64,000 bases of DNA from Diplonema japonicum (GCA_964019335.1 OZ025707.1:171501-235500), one strand, 5' to 3'; positions 28,879 to 39,433 are shown, counted from the first letter of the stretch. A program made the numbers and translations. Notes: generated by a model from the letters alone, not told the origin.

Positions 28879-31800
28879 TACTTCCCTCTCGAGAACACAT
28901 GGAAGGACTGGTACGTCTTGTGGGCGAGGTGGGAAGGAACCTCGCGGCCTCGGCAGCATCCGAGAAGATGAGGTCGTGGAGGGGGAGACTGGAGCGTGAG
29001 TTCCAGCGGGGAGGAACGCAGCTGGCGAGGATGGTAAGGGGGGATGAACCGAGATGCGGCCTTACCATGCTGCGGCGAGACGACGGCTCGACGACAGCGG
29101 ATGTGTCGGAGATAGACGATGCGTGCATCGAGGCGTGGGGTCCGGTCATGAGGATGTATGACCGCGACAACCCCGAGCCAGCATGGGCCCCTTTCGCGGA
29201 GCGTTTCGGGCGGTACGTGCCCCACCGAGAACAAGAGCTGGACGACATCACCGCGGACGAGATTAGCGCGGTGCTGAAGACGAGGACGCGCGGGGCCTGT
29301 GGGGTGGACGGATGGCGGCTGAAGGAGCTGAAGAAGATACCAACACCGTTGCTCCAGAGGCTCGCACATTTCTATAACAGGGTGGAGGAGGAAGGGGCTT
29401 GGCCCCCAGCACTCATGACTGCGCTTGTGTCGCTCATTCCGAAGGGGGAAGGAAAACGACCGCTGCAACAACGTCCCATCACCGTGACGTCGCTGATCTA
29501 CAGGACATGGGCCACGGTGCGCATGCGGAAGGTGCTACGATGGCAGGAGGAATGGATTCACCCCACGCAGAGTGGCTTCCGGAAGGGAAAGTCAACGTAC
29601 AACACGGTGATGCAGATCTCGCTGCAGATCGAGGAGTCCCTCCTCACAGGGAAGCCGCTTCACGGCCTGGCCCTGGACTACGCCAAGTGCTTTGACAGGG
29701 TGCCGAGGGAGGTCACACTGAAGCTCCTGGAGACGATGGGAATGTCGGAACGAGTGCTGCGGCCTTTGAGAGCTGTCTACGGCGGGCTCCGGCGGAGGTT
29801 CAAGTACGCCCTGGGTGTGGGCCGTGCCTTTGAGACCACGAATGGTGTGCTACAGGGATGCCCCCTCTCCGTGGTGCTCATCAACGCGCTGATCAGTGTG
29901 TGGGCGCGAGCGATTGAGGGGGAGCATCCAGGCGTGCTCACACCTTCGTATGCGGATGACGGCTACCTGGTTTCTCTGGAAGGACATGCGAAGGTACAGG
30001 CGGCAGCCGACCTTACCAACGAGTTCTGCGTGCTCACTGGCATGGCACTGAACGAGGGGAAGACATTCGCCTTCAGCACGGCCAAGAAAGCGAAGAAGGT
30101 ACGGAACAGCAGGACTGGAGGCCACTTCCCTGCGACAGAGAGGGTCGCGTGTTTGGGGTGCACGCTGGTGACCACGAATAGCGCGAGACAAGTCGATGAG
30201 CGAGTACGGGCGGCGACAAGGAGGGTCGCGAACCTGGGAGGTGTCCCGCTTCCGTTCGACGTAAAGACGATGCTCCATGGATCGATCTGCACGAGCTCCG
30301 TCCTGTACAGCGCACCCTTCAACAGATGCAGTGCGGCCGCCAGGGTCGCGTACGTGGACGAGTCGGTGTTGAGCCTGTGGGGGCACGACACGGGGAGATC
30401 GAGGAGGTGCAACAAGGCGGTGCTGGTGGTTGCGGGGTACTCTCACCGCAACTACATGAACGTAGCGGAGCGGTACCGGAGGGTGCAGTTCGCTGCGGTG
30501 CAGTGCAGGAGAGATGCTGGTCTGGTGACGAGGCTGAACGAGGTGAAAGCCCTCTACGACAAGAGAGGCGTGTCACCTTCCGTTGCAGGGAACTATGCTG
30601 ACGAACGGGGTCCGGTCGGCCTTCTGGTCGCCGACCTGAAGTCAGTGGGACTGATGTGGGAACACGACCTCCGGGCTCTGAGGACCGAGAACGGAGACGT
30701 GGTTGACCCCTTGGCCATGGAGCCACGCGAGTGGGAACACTATGTGCGCGTCCTGCTGAAGAAGCAGGCGTTTGCGGAGGTGGTGAAACTGAGGCCAGAA
30801 TATGCCGGCATCGAAGGGGGCGTGGATTTTGTGGCGACGAACTCGCTCCGCAGGAAGACTGGCTCGTACGCTGTGCAGAGAAGCCTGCTGAAGATCGTGA
30901 CGGCCGGGGTCGTGACGAACGACTACCTGTCACACGCGAGCAGGGGGAACATCGGGGAGGAATGTGAGCTGTGCGAGAGTGGGGAAAGAGAGACCCGGGA
31001 ACACCTGTGGTGGCACTGTGACGCCTACGCCGACATCCGTGCCGAATATGGACTCAACGCTGAGACTGCGGCGGGTTGGCCGAGCTGTCTGCGGACCCTG
31101 GGGGTGATGCCAAAGGACTTCAACACCGGAGATCGCACCCTTCTCGCGGAGAAGGTGCAGGCGATGATGTGCGCGATCAACAGCAAGAGACTTTCCTTTG
31201 TGGACAACAAAAGAACCCTCCGCCTGCGGACACCGCCGTGGGATGCAGTGGCTGGGGTGCCGGGCACCAGGCACGAGTCCCCTTTTAGGGGCAAGTTGCC
31301 GGCGGGCGGGCTGTGGGTCTGGGACGCCAGTCATTTCTTGGCGCTGAACGACTGGCTGTCCATGCTCGAGTGGACGGACGAGGGGCAAATATCAAGTGTC
31401 GAGCTTGCCATCGACTACGAGGCGTTCTCGGGTCTTCGGATCGAGAAGACGGTAGGCTTCCGCCGCCGGACCGTAGGGACGACAGGGCCGCTGACCTTGA
31501 AAGAGAGAAGCGGTGAGCTTTACTTCATGCTGGAACGCATGAGAATGATGAGAGAGAGGTTTGGGAACGAGACCCCGCTGATACCGGCCGAGATGGGTCA
31601 AGTGACGTGCCTGGCGCGGGTGGGTGGCCCGCTGCAGCTCTACGGCTACAGGAGAAGGCCGCGGTTTGTGTCGATGGGCACGACCGCCGTCGTCGAGAAG
31701 ATCCTGCAGAAGGGTGTGAGCGAGCTGTTGGCGGGTACGACGTGGGGGACTGGCCTCTACCCCGAGTACCCCGAGACCGACCACAGCGAGCAGCACTGGG

Positions 31801-32213
31801 CAGACCTTGTTGAGAGGCTGGAGGGGAGAGAGGACGAGGGAGCGGTGCAGGACCCTGTGTACTGCCCCCCGGGGGTGCTCACCTTTACAGGGACGCACTG
31901 GACCGGGAGCACCACGTGCAGGCGACATCGGAAGCCGAAATGCGACCGATGTGGGAACGCGCCGAAGAAGGCCGCGATTACCCTGGATGCGTGCTGCCGC
32001 GCGCACCACCACGAAGCGGATGGGCTGCCCGTGAGGGTATGCGAGGCCCACTCCATGACAGTTTGCGGGAAGTGTTCGTCGCTTGTGCGATGCTGCAAGA
32101 AGCACCATGTGTGCAAAAGGCATGCGGAGAGGACTTGCTCTATATGCAAGGAAGGGACGGAACTGGTGGACCGGTTACCGTCTGCTTGCTGTGCGAAGGG
32201 CCATCATGGCTAG
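28806..32213 (+). CDS. LINE ORF2 reverse transcriptase, second copy
   Basis: Same 1135-codon open frame as in copy 3. The YADD box, catalytic Asp motifs, CCHC motif and Cys/His-rich tail are all kept, and no new stop has appeared since duplication. Confidence 0.9.
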   Translation: MLGQCEKAEDARRPTLAGRHTWPVVLPSREHMEGLVRLVGEVGRNLAASAASEKMRSWRGRLEREFQRGGTQLARMVRGDEPRCGLTMLRRDDGSTTADVSEIDDACIEAWGPVMRMYDRDNPEPAWAPFAERFGRYVPHREQELDDITADEISAVLKTRTRGACGVDGWRLKELKKIPTPLLQRLAHFYNRVEEEGAWPPALMTALVSLIPKGEGKRPLQQRPITVTSLIYRTWATVRMRKVLRWQEEWIHPTQSGFRKGKSTYNTVMQISLQIEESLLTGKPLHGLALDYAKCFDRVPREVTLKLLETMGMSERVLRPLRAVYGGLRRRFKYALGVGRAFETTNGVLQGCPLSVVLINALISVWARAIEGEHPGVLTPSYADDGYLVSLEGHAKVQAAADLTNEFCVLTGMALNEGKTFAFSTAKKAKKVRNSRTGGHFPATERVACLGCTLVTTNSARQVDERVRAATRRVANLGGVPLPFDVKTMLHGSICTSSVLYSAPFNRCSAAARVAYVDESVLSLWGHDTGRSRRCNKAVLVVAGYSHRNYMNVAERYRRVQFAAVQCRRDAGLVTRLNEVKALYDKRGVSPSVAGNYADERGPVGLLVADLKSVGLMWEHDLRALRTENGDVVDPLAMEPREWEHYVRVLLKKQAFAEVVKLRPEYAGIEGGVDFVATNSLRRKTGSYAVQRSLLKIVTAGVVTNDYLSHASRGNIGEECELCESGERETREHLWWHCDAYADIRAEYGLNAETAAGWPSCLRTLGVMPKDFNTGDRTLLAEKVQAMMCAINSKRLSFVDNKRTLRLRTPPWDAVAGVPGTRHESPFRGKLPAGGLWVWDASHFLALNDWLSMLEWTDEGQISSVELAIDYEAFSGLRIEKTVGFRRRTVGTTGPLTLKERSGELYFMLERMRMMRERFGNETPLIPAEMGQVTCLARVGGPLQLYGYRRRPRFVSMGTTAVVEKILQKGVSELLAGTTWGTGLYPEYPETDHSEQHWADLVERLEGREDEGAVQDPVYCPPGVLTFTGTHWTGSTTCRRHRKPKCDRCGNAPKKAAITLDACCRAHHHEADGLPVRVCEAHSMTVCGKCSSLVRCCKKHHVCKRHAERTCSICKEGTELVDRLPSACCAKGHHG

Positions 32214-33017
32214 CGGACCGCCAGGCCGCCCGAGCAGTGACTGCCTGAACAAGGCCGCGTCGCCGACGCAACGTCACCCTACACCCTGCACCCTGCACCC
32301 TACGTCCCTTTTCCTACACCCTCCCCTACACCAGGAGAGGTGCGGCATCACGCACTCTTTCCGTCTCATACACAAAAAAAAAAAAAAAAAAAAAAACTTG
32401 TTGAAACTCTCGGTCAAGACGCAGGTGTCAAAACCAAAGACGGTTTTACACCGCTTCATGAAGCAGCATTAAAGGGCCAGCTGGAGACAGTTAAATATTT
32501 TGTTGAAACTCTCGGTCAAGACGCAGGTGTCAAAACCAACGAGGGTTGGGCACCGTTTCAACTAGCAGCATCAAGTGGCCAGCTGGAGACAGTAAAATAT
32601 TTTGTTGAAACTCTCGGTCAAGACACAGGTGTCAAAAGCAACTACGGTTGCACACCGCTTCATGAAGCAGCATCAAGGGGCCACCTGGAGACAGTAAAAT
32701 ATCTTGTTGAAAGCAGGAGAGGTGCGGCATCACGCACTCTTTCCGTTTCATGCAAAAAAAGAAAACTTGTTGAAACTCGCGGTCAAGTCGCAGGTGTCAA
32801 GTGCAACTTAGGTTGGACACCGCTTCATGAAGCAGCATTCAAGGGCCATCTTGAGACGGTTAAATATCTTGTTGAAACTTGCGGTCAAGACGCAGGTGTC
32901 AAAAACAACGACGGTAGCACACCGGTTCATCTAGCGGCACAGGAAAGCCATCTCGAAACAATAAAATATCTTGTTGAAGAAAGAATAAAAGAAAAAGACT
33001 GGCGACAAGAAGGATAG

Positions 33018-33995
33018 AAAATAAAGTGTTCACCAGTGTGATGTTCGAGAGGCACAATTTTCGTACTCTCCTATTTTTTTTTTTAATTTTTTTTTTATTT
33101 ATTATTATTATTTTTTTTTTTTTTTGCATGAAGAAAAACAATCTATTGATACTGAATTGTTATTGCTAAAAAGAGTAGTGGTGGCATTGTAGGGCTTATC
33201 CTTCTACAGGTTAACCCCGGCTGTGCACAAACGGCAATCAACCGACTCTTTTTTTTTGGAAGAAGTAAAAGAGAAGAAAAAAAAACTATAACTATCTTGT
33301 TTCAAATCGTACCTGTTTCTTTGTTGTAAATGTGTCTCTCTCTCTTTTTTTTTTTTTTCTTTTTTTTTTTCTCTTTATTTATACTCGGTTGTTTTGTACA
33401 CCAGGTACCCTTAACGTCATGAAAGACCCGAAGAGGGCGGGGTTCCTCAAGGACAGTGAAGAGACCACCTTTTTATTAGCAAGCCATTCAAGGCAGCAGG
33501 AAGAAAACAAATGAAGTGTAATCAAATAGAAGAACAGAAATTTTGATAAATTTCGGTGTGCGGGTGGGTGCTCACCGTTGTAGAAAAGAAAAATGAAAAA
33601 AGAAAGAAGTAGTAAACCCCCACAGGTGCATCTTCAGGAGTTTCAGTCTTGAAGAAGAGAAAAGAAAAGAAAAAAAGAAGAAAAGAAAAGGGGGGAAAAA
33701 AAAAAGAAGAGAAGTGATTTCCTTTTGATCTTTCTTTTGTTGTTGTGTTTGATGTTTTTTTTTTTTTCTGATTAGAGTGGGTCTTTTTGTTTTTTCCCTC
33801 GCTCTCATCTTCTCTTGGAAAGAGAAAAATAAATAGAAAAGGGAGGGCCTCCGATGTTCAAAACCTAAATAGATTTTTTTTTTTTTTTTAACCAGGGGCA
33901 GAAGTTCGCCAAGAGTGTACAGTCCTGTTTCTCGCGGAAACAGAGAACCTACCCCCCACCCCCACAGCAGCCGACCAATCAGACACAGCAGTGTG

Positions 33996-34030
<35 letters not shown>

Positions 34031-34773
34031 CCCTTATTTAGAACAAAAGGAGAAAGGGAATAAAAAAAAAAGCAATTGTTTATCTTTCTTCTACTGCCTC
34101 CTTCTTTTGGGTACCAAAAAAGCTTTTCAGAAGGTCCAATACCGGCCAGGGGTGAGAGTGAGAGGACAACATGGAAGTCCGGTTCCCCGTGGTTTCATCC
34201 CCCATCCTCATTCTCGCTTTCCTCCCACCTCTTCATAGTTTACTGTTTCACGAGCGCTCCTTTTGTCGTTGTTGGACTTCAGGGTGAGCTGCTTATATTC
34301 CTTTCCTCCCGAGTTTCAGCCTTGTGAGCTGACCATCAATATTCAATAGATTTTTTTTTTTTAAACCGGGGGCGGAGGCTCACATTCAGTTTACTTTTTT
34401 CATTTTTATTTTTATTAGGTTTGTCCTCCACTTTGAGTTTTTATTTTTTATTATTTTTTTTTTCTTATTTTATTTTTTATTTCTATTCTTACTTTCATTT
34501 TTCATTTAATTTTACGTTTCATCCCGCTACCAGTCGTGGTCGCCAACAGCTCGCTCACACCCTTCTCCAGGATCTCCCTCCAGCATCTTGTCCGCGCAGC
34601 TGTCCGCGGCGGCGTCGTAGGCAGCGGCCTTTGCTTCCAACTTCGGTCGCATTTCGGCTTCCGGTGTGGCTTGTGCCACTCGCTGTAGTCAGTCTCGGGG
34701 TACTCGGGATAGAGGCCAGTCCCCACGTCTCACACCCTTCTCGTAGGCAGCGGCCTTTGCTTCCAAAAACACA

Positions 34774-34807
<34 letters not shown>

Positions 34808-34844
34808 ACAGTTTCCTTTCTCCTTACTTTACTTTTAACTTAAC
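33018..34844. other. Ankyrin-to-subtilisin spacer, copy 5
   Basis: Follows the copy 4 version closely, including its shorter A run. LINE pieces are at 34536-34741. No supported gene. Confidence 0.65.
34536..34741 (-). mobile_element. Rearranged LINE fragments upstream of subtilisin copy 5
   Basis: Same arrangement as upstream of copy 1. Confidence 0.8.
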
Positions 34845-36029
34845 ATGATGAGGTGTGGTCTCCTCCTGGCTGCGGCCTGTGCGGTGAGCGGTCTGTCCCT
34901 GTCGCCCGCGACGGACAAGGTTGTGAAGGATGAGTTCATCTTGTTGCTGCACTCGAACATCACGGTGGCGGACCACGATGCGCTGAACGAGAGGGTGAAG
35001 GGGAGGAAGTTCTCTATCGGGAAGGGGTTTCGGGCGGTCCACGCGACTTTGAACGAGGAGTCCCTTGAGTGGGTGCTTGCTCAGGAGCACCTTGTGAAGA
35101 AGGTGGAGCACAACCAGGTGGTGCGCCTCGTGCAGGAGACCTGCAACGCGCAGCAGAGGGACGCGTCGTGGGGTCAGGCGAGGACCACGAACGCTGGGCC
35201 GCAGAACGTTGTGAACACCTTCGCGCACAACCCTGACTGGGGCAAGGACATCGACATCTACATTGTTGACACCGGTATCAGGTGCACCCACGTTGACTTC
35301 AAGGACACCGAGGGGGAGAGCAGGTGCTTGTGGGGGGCGAACACCGCTGGCGGCAGCAACACCGATGTGAACGGACACGGGACCCACTGCGCCTCGACAT
35401 CGGGCGGGATCCGCTACGGTATCGCAAAGGCCTCGACGCTGATCGCCGTGAAGGTGCTCGGGGACAACGGTTCCGGGACAACGGCTGGTGTGATCGCCGG
35501 TGTGCAGTTCGTGGCGGACAACGCCGCCACAAGGAAGAAGAAGTCTGTTGCGAACATGTCGCTGGGAGGTGGCTTCAGCACGGCGTCGAACAACGCTGTC
35601 GACGCTGCTGTTGGCACCGGTGTTTCCTTCGCTGTGGCAGCCGGGAACGACAACGCTGACGCGAGGAACTACAGCCCCGCCAGTGCCAAGGACTGCGTCA
35701 CCGTCGGCTCCACCGAGCTCGCCAACTCGGGCGGCACCCAGGTGGACGCACGCTCCAGCTTCTCCAACTACGGCAGCACCCTCGACATCTTCGCACCCGG
35801 CTCCAACATTGTGGCCGCGTACTCCACCTCCGACACCGCCTACGCCACCCTCTCCGGTACCTCCATGGCCTCCCCTCACGTTGCTGGTGCCATGGCTCTC
35901 TACGCCCAGACAAACAGCCCCGCTGAGGTCAAGAAGCTCCTCAACGACAACGCCGAGACTGGTATCCTTCAGATCGGGACTGGGTCCCCGAACAAGATGC
36001 TTCACGTTCCTTGCATTAGCACCCGTTAA
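34845..36029 (+). CDS. Subtilisin-like serine protease, copy 5
   Basis: Last copy in the array, with the same 394-residue product. Its 3' flank is the copy 1 version (actcgggattcg...), and it is followed by a Mutator-like element and only a remnant of an ankyrin promoter, so it lacks an ankyrin partner. Confidence 0.93.
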   Translation: MMRCGLLLAAACAVSGLSLSPATDKVVKDEFILLLHSNITVADHDALNERVKGRKFSIGKGFRAVHATLNEESLEWVLAQEHLVKKVEHNQVVRLVQETCNAQQRDASWGQARTTNAGPQNVVNTFAHNPDWGKDIDIYIVDTGIRCTHVDFKDTEGESRCLWGANTAGGSNTDVNGHGTHCASTSGGIRYGIAKASTLIAVKVLGDNGSGTTAGVIAGVQFVADNAATRKKKSVANMSLGGGFSTASNNAVDAAVGTGVSFAVAAGNDNADARNYSPASAKDCVTVGSTELANSGGTQVDARSSFSNYGSTLDIFAPGSNIVAAYSTSDTAYATLSGTSMASPHVAGAMALYAQTNSPAEVKKLLNDNAETGILQIGTGSPNKMLHVPCISTR

Positions 36030-36132
36030 ACTCGGGATTCGCTGATCTTTGCATACTCTCTTCCCCTCCCCCTGAATGTGTAAACTAAAAAGAAAACGTG
36101 TGGCGTTCCCTTACTTGTGTTTATTTATTTAT

Positions 36133-36749
36133 GAGAAAACTGCTAACTTGACCCCTAAGTTTGAGAAATGTCAAAAAGCCACCCCCTTAGTTTGAGAAAT
36201 GTTCAAGGTCTATCTTTAAAGAGGAAAATGTTTCTGATCCAGTCCCCAGTCTAGGTCTTCAGGGAGGCAGGCATTGGACTTTCCTCTGCTAGGAGGGCTA
36301 GGGAGACTCTTTTCGGATCAGCATCCAGTGCCTATGTGAAGCTCTCCCCATACTTCGATGACCTGAAGGCAATCAACCCTGGCACCTTTTTTGACATCGA
36401 GAGGGACTCAGGGTCGCGCTTCAAGTGCTGTTTTTTTTTGCCTTCGCCCCCTCAGTCAACGGTTTCACTTATGTGAAGCCCATAATTTCGATGGAACACA
36501 CCTGGGTGACTTTGGGGGGGGGTTCTGCTTCAAAAGGTGTAGGGAGGAATAAGAAGAGGATCCCCAGCAAGAGCGAAAGGAAGAATGCCTGCAGTCGTTG
36601 TGGCATTCTTGGCCACAAAAGACTTCGATGTGCACCAACCCTCTTGAGCGTTTTGAAGACTTAGGGGGTGGACTTTGAGCATTTTGGAAACTTAGGGGTC
36701 GGAATTTAAGCATTTCGAAAACTTAGGGGTCAAGTTAGGACTCTACCCT
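36133..36749 (+). mobile_element. Mutator-like element (MULE), internally deleted
   Basis: The ends are inverted repeats sharing taacttgacccctaag, with a second nested match (ccacccccttagtttgag against its right-hand complement). Candidate 9-bp target duplications tttatttat lie at 36124-36132 and 36750-36758. Inside are broken coding pieces typical of MULE transposases: YVKLSPYFDDLKAINPGTFF and, in another frame, FAFAPSVNGFTYVKPIISM. A CCHC zinc knuckle at about 36590-36635 (CSRCGILGHKRLRC) is usual for the C-terminus of these transposases. Most of the catalytic region is missing, so it is non-autonomous. Confidence 0.82.
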
Positions 36750-36758
36750 TTTATTTAT

Positions 36759-36847
36759 TTGAAGGAAAGAACAAAAAACGAACTTGAACTCCTGGTTTTT
36801 TGTTGAATCTTTGCACACAACAACAGAAGAGGGCATCCAAGTGTGAA
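36759..36847 (+). pseudogene. Remnant of ankyrin 5' flank (right end of array)
   Basis: Matches the leader upstream of the ankyrin ATGs (cgaacttgaa, ttgttgaatctttg, acaacagaagagggcatcca), then diverges after gtgtg. No coding sequence of the ankyrin gene remains. Confidence 0.85.
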
Positions 36848-36891
36848 CGTGATACTTTTTTTTTCCCCGTTATTAGAAGAAAAAAAACGCC

Positions 36892-36938
<47 letters not shown>

Positions 36939-36988
36939 TCAAATAATTTTCTTTCTTTCTTCTTTTTGCCACAGTATTTTTCTCTCTC

Positions 36989-37022
<34 letters not shown>

Positions 37023-37071
37023 CTGTTATTCTTCTAAACTAACTTAACACCCACTCACTCACCTTCAGGTT
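36848..37071. other. A/T homopolymer spacer before the FYVE gene
   Basis: An A run and a T run of 30 or more bases. The sequence acttaacacccactcactcaccttcag directly before the FYVE start could be the 3' end of a 5'-UTR intron. Confidence 0.5.
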
Positions 37072-37464
37072 ATGGGGACGAGCCAAAGCGCGGAAAGGGT
37101 GCACTGGGTGAATGACAAAGATAGACACAACTGCGCGAACTGCAATGCAAGATTTTCGCTTTCGAGGAGAAGGCACCACTGTAGAATGTGTGGAGATGTG
37201 TATTGTTCTGAGTGTTGTTTAACTTGCCAAGAGGGGGCCACGCGACACTGTGAGGGGTGCATGCGCAAGGTAAAGGCACAGCTTCGAAACCGGATTTCAC
37301 CTCTTGTCCTGCCCCACCCGACACCGAAGACCCCTGCTCCCAAATTCTCGTTAGATGCACCATGCTCCTCTCCATCCCCCCTTAGTGACGCGTATCAAGC
37401 CTCATCGAATCCTTCATTTATGAATCTATCACCAGACTGGCTACTGGAGAGCGACACAGAATGA
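37072..37464 (+). CDS. Small FYVE zinc-finger protein with possible N-myristoylation
   Basis: The protein has 130 residues. Residues 8-70 form a FYVE domain with all signature elements: W12-x-x-D15, R32RRHHC37 basic loop, and eight zinc ligands C21, C24, C37, C40, C45, C48, C60, C63; the usual RVC motif is RHC. FYVE domains bind phosphatidylinositol 3-phosphate on endosomes. The N-terminus MGTSQS fits an N-myristoylation site, which could add a membrane anchor. The rest is a Pro/Ser-rich tail without a domain. FYVE proteins are usually much larger, so this is a minimal form; further downstream exons cannot be excluded, although a TGA closes the frame. Confidence 0.88.
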   Translation: MGTSQSAERVHWVNDKDRHNCANCNARFSLSRRRHHCRMCGDVYCSECCLTCQEGATRHCEGCMRKVKAQLRNRISPLVLPHPTPKTPAPKFSLDAPCSSPSPLSDAYQASSNPSFMNLSPDWLLESDTE

Positions 37465-38148
37465 TTTTTTGCTGAAATTTTTTAGATTTTTTTTAAACGT
37501 TGCAAGTGTGTTTTGTTTTAATTTCCCCCCCCCACCGTTATGTCTCTCTCAAGTATTCCGCCTTTTTTTTTTTTTTTTTCTTTTTCCCCGCAGGGAAAGA
37601 AGGAAAAAAAAAAAAAAAAGAAAAAGATTAAGTTCTGACCGGACACTTATTTATTTTCTCTCTCTTTTAGAGACATGTAATTAAACGAACGAAAAAAAAA
37701 AAAAAAAAAAAGAAAAAATAAGAAAAAAATGAGTAAAATTATACATCTCTAATGAAGGGTAGAGAGAGCAATGATATAAGGTAATAAAAAGTATCCCAAA
37801 ATTGCATTCCTCTTTTTTTTTTTTTTAATTATTTTTTTTTTTCTCATTTTGCTCCACGTGTTGCTGAAGGGAAAAAAAAAAAATAATTCTTTATTCTTCT
37901 TCTCCTACCTGTCTGAGCACACTGCTCCAGACAATTCAAAGCAGAATAGGTGCAGCCTTATGTTCATTCCCTTTTGCCCTCCCTCTCCCCCCCCCCCTTT
38001 TTTTTCTTTTCTCTTCGAACTTCCTGTGTGCAGTGGTTTATATTTTTAAAAAAAAAACCCCCTTCTCTCTCTCACCCATAGCCGTACATATTTAAAAACC
38101 TTTTTTTTTTTTTTTTTGCTCTCCTCTCCTGGACTCACTCGTTGCCAG

Positions 38149-38243
38149 GTAGTTACGAGGAGGAAGAGGAATCGACGTTCCTGGCAGCGTTGCGTAGGGC
38201 TCAAGAAGACCCTTTCAAGTCAATTATGAAAAAAAGAAATTAA
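38149..38243 (+). other. Orphan exon-like fragment
   Basis: After a T-rich tract ending gttgccag, an open frame reads an acidic stretch SYEEEEE and then STFLAALRRAQEDPF, closed by two TAA codons. Composition is coding-like and unlike the surroundings. It could be the last exon of a gene whose other exons I cannot find, or a pseudogene piece. Confidence 0.3.
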
Positions 38244-38263
38244 TAAGTAGCATTCCTTTTTTT

Positions 38264-38323
38264 TTTTGGATAGGTGCAGGTAGAGCATGAGAACAAGGGG
38301 GCGTCTCACAAGACTTCCTTTAA

Positions 38324-38326
<3 letters not shown>
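38264..38326. repeat. Short dispersed repeat, copy 1
   Basis: gtgcaggtagagcatgagaa... matches 39434-39490 with several differences. Its end (cctttaactcatatat) also appears right after the larger repeat at about 46747. Confidence 0.65.
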
Positions 38327-38387
<61 letters not shown>

Positions 38388-38576
38388 GTGGAGACTATTC
38401 GTCAGCAGCGCAGTTGCAAGCCGCGGCAAACAAAGAAAAAAGAAGAAAGAAAAAAAAAAAATAATAATAATAATCAAAGAGCCCGCATTAGTGCTAACGA
38501 CACAAGCGCCTGAATAGTTTTTTTTTTTTTTTTTTTTTTTTTATTTTCTAACGCTCCGCCTTTTGTTCTTTTTTAT

Positions 38577-38870
38577 AGGTGGGGATAACATGGAAATAGA
38601 AGTACATCAGATGTGTTGTTCGCTGTTGACCTCCTCGTCGGTCATCACCGGTAGCGCCCGAGTGGAAGAACGTAACGCAGATGCTCAGGGTGACGAACAG
38701 GCAGCAAACTGCACGAGCGCAGAATCGCGCAGAATCTTGGTTACCCGGGACGCCCCGGCTAGGGTTGAGCACACCGCACGCATTAAGGACACGACGCGGA
38801 ACGCAGAAGAAGCTACTGCTCGGCCGAGAGGAGCGCCCCCTGTAATCAAGTAGGTAGTTCGTGCTTCATT
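38577..38870. repeat. Dispersed repeat of about 295 bp, copy A
   Basis: Matches 46441-46735 almost base for base over long stretches, with small indels and a few substitutions. It starts after a T run at ggtggggataacatgg and contains gcgccccctgtaatcaagtag near its end. Family unknown; size and T-run boundary would fit a SINE or MITE, but no clear polymerase III boxes or inverted ends were found. Confidence 0.75.
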
Positions 38871-39433
38871 GCACGCTTAACGCCACCTAGTGTTGCAATC
38901 AAAGCCCCATTTTTTTTTTTCTTCTTTGACTCTTATTATCACATTTTTTCTCTTTTTTTTTGGGGGTGTGTGTGTTACGAACGAAAAAAAAAAAAAAGAA
39001 AAACACTCCCTCCCCTTCTCCCCTTCTGGAAGAGGAAAAAAAAAGATTTTTTTTCATCTTTTTTTTTTCTTCGTCGCAGAGGCGTGGAGATGGAAAGTTG
39101 GGAATGGATGCTAGACTATTTGTAAGAATCGCAATTAGCCGTTATATATACAGGGAAGGGGGGGGTGGTTAACAAGCTCCGTGGCAACTTTAAAACCCCG
39201 CTTATGTGGGAAGAACAAAAACAAGGGGGGGGACCCCCAAAAACTTAACTCTCCACTAGCCGGACCAACGGTCTGGCCTTGTTGAGAACACAGTTGCTTC
39301 TTCTTCTTTTTTTTTTTTTAATGCAGGACAACAGGTCCATTTGTGTGCTTTTTTTTTTCTTCTTCTGGTTTTTTTTTTTTTTTTAGCATAGCTGTTTTTT
39401 TTCTTTGGAAGGAGAAACCGCTGCTGAAAGGGG

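Larger units (their letters stand above)
28234..32396 (+). mobile_element. LINE inside ankyrin copy 4 (duplicate of the copy 3 insertion)
   Basis: Same length, 5' truncation point, 23-A tail and CTTGTTGA flanks (28226-28233 and 32397-32404) as the element in copy 3. It was therefore copied with the unit rather than inserted independently. Confidence 0.92.
27464..33017 (+). pseudogene. Ankyrin-repeat gene, array copy 4, split by the duplicated LINE
   Basis: Appears identical to copy 3: 5' part 27464-28233, 3' part from 32397, with a stop in LINE sequence at 28309 giving the same 281-residue truncated frame. The LINE-tail linker is at 32713-32765. Confidence 0.9.
1743..36847 (+). repeat. Tandem array of a subtilisin + ankyrin two-gene unit
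   Basis: Five subtilisin genes start at 4223, 9668, 16582, 25714 and 34845. Each is followed by an ankyrin gene, or its remnant, on the same strand, with strongly similar spacers. A basic unit is about 5.4 kb. The third interval is longer because of a Crypton-like insertion in the spacer before copy 3. The last two intervals are longer because of a LINE in the ankyrin gene. The left end is an ankyrin 3' fragment and the right end is about 90 bp of ankyrin 5' flank, so the array is cut within ankyrin sequence at both ends. Confidence 0.9.

Noticed and set aside
16582..34844. The repeated 9.13-kb unit as a pure assembly artefact
   Set aside because: Homopolymer lengths differ slightly, and neighbouring copies differ by clear insertions and flank types, so real duplication is more likely; it cannot be fully excluded without reads.
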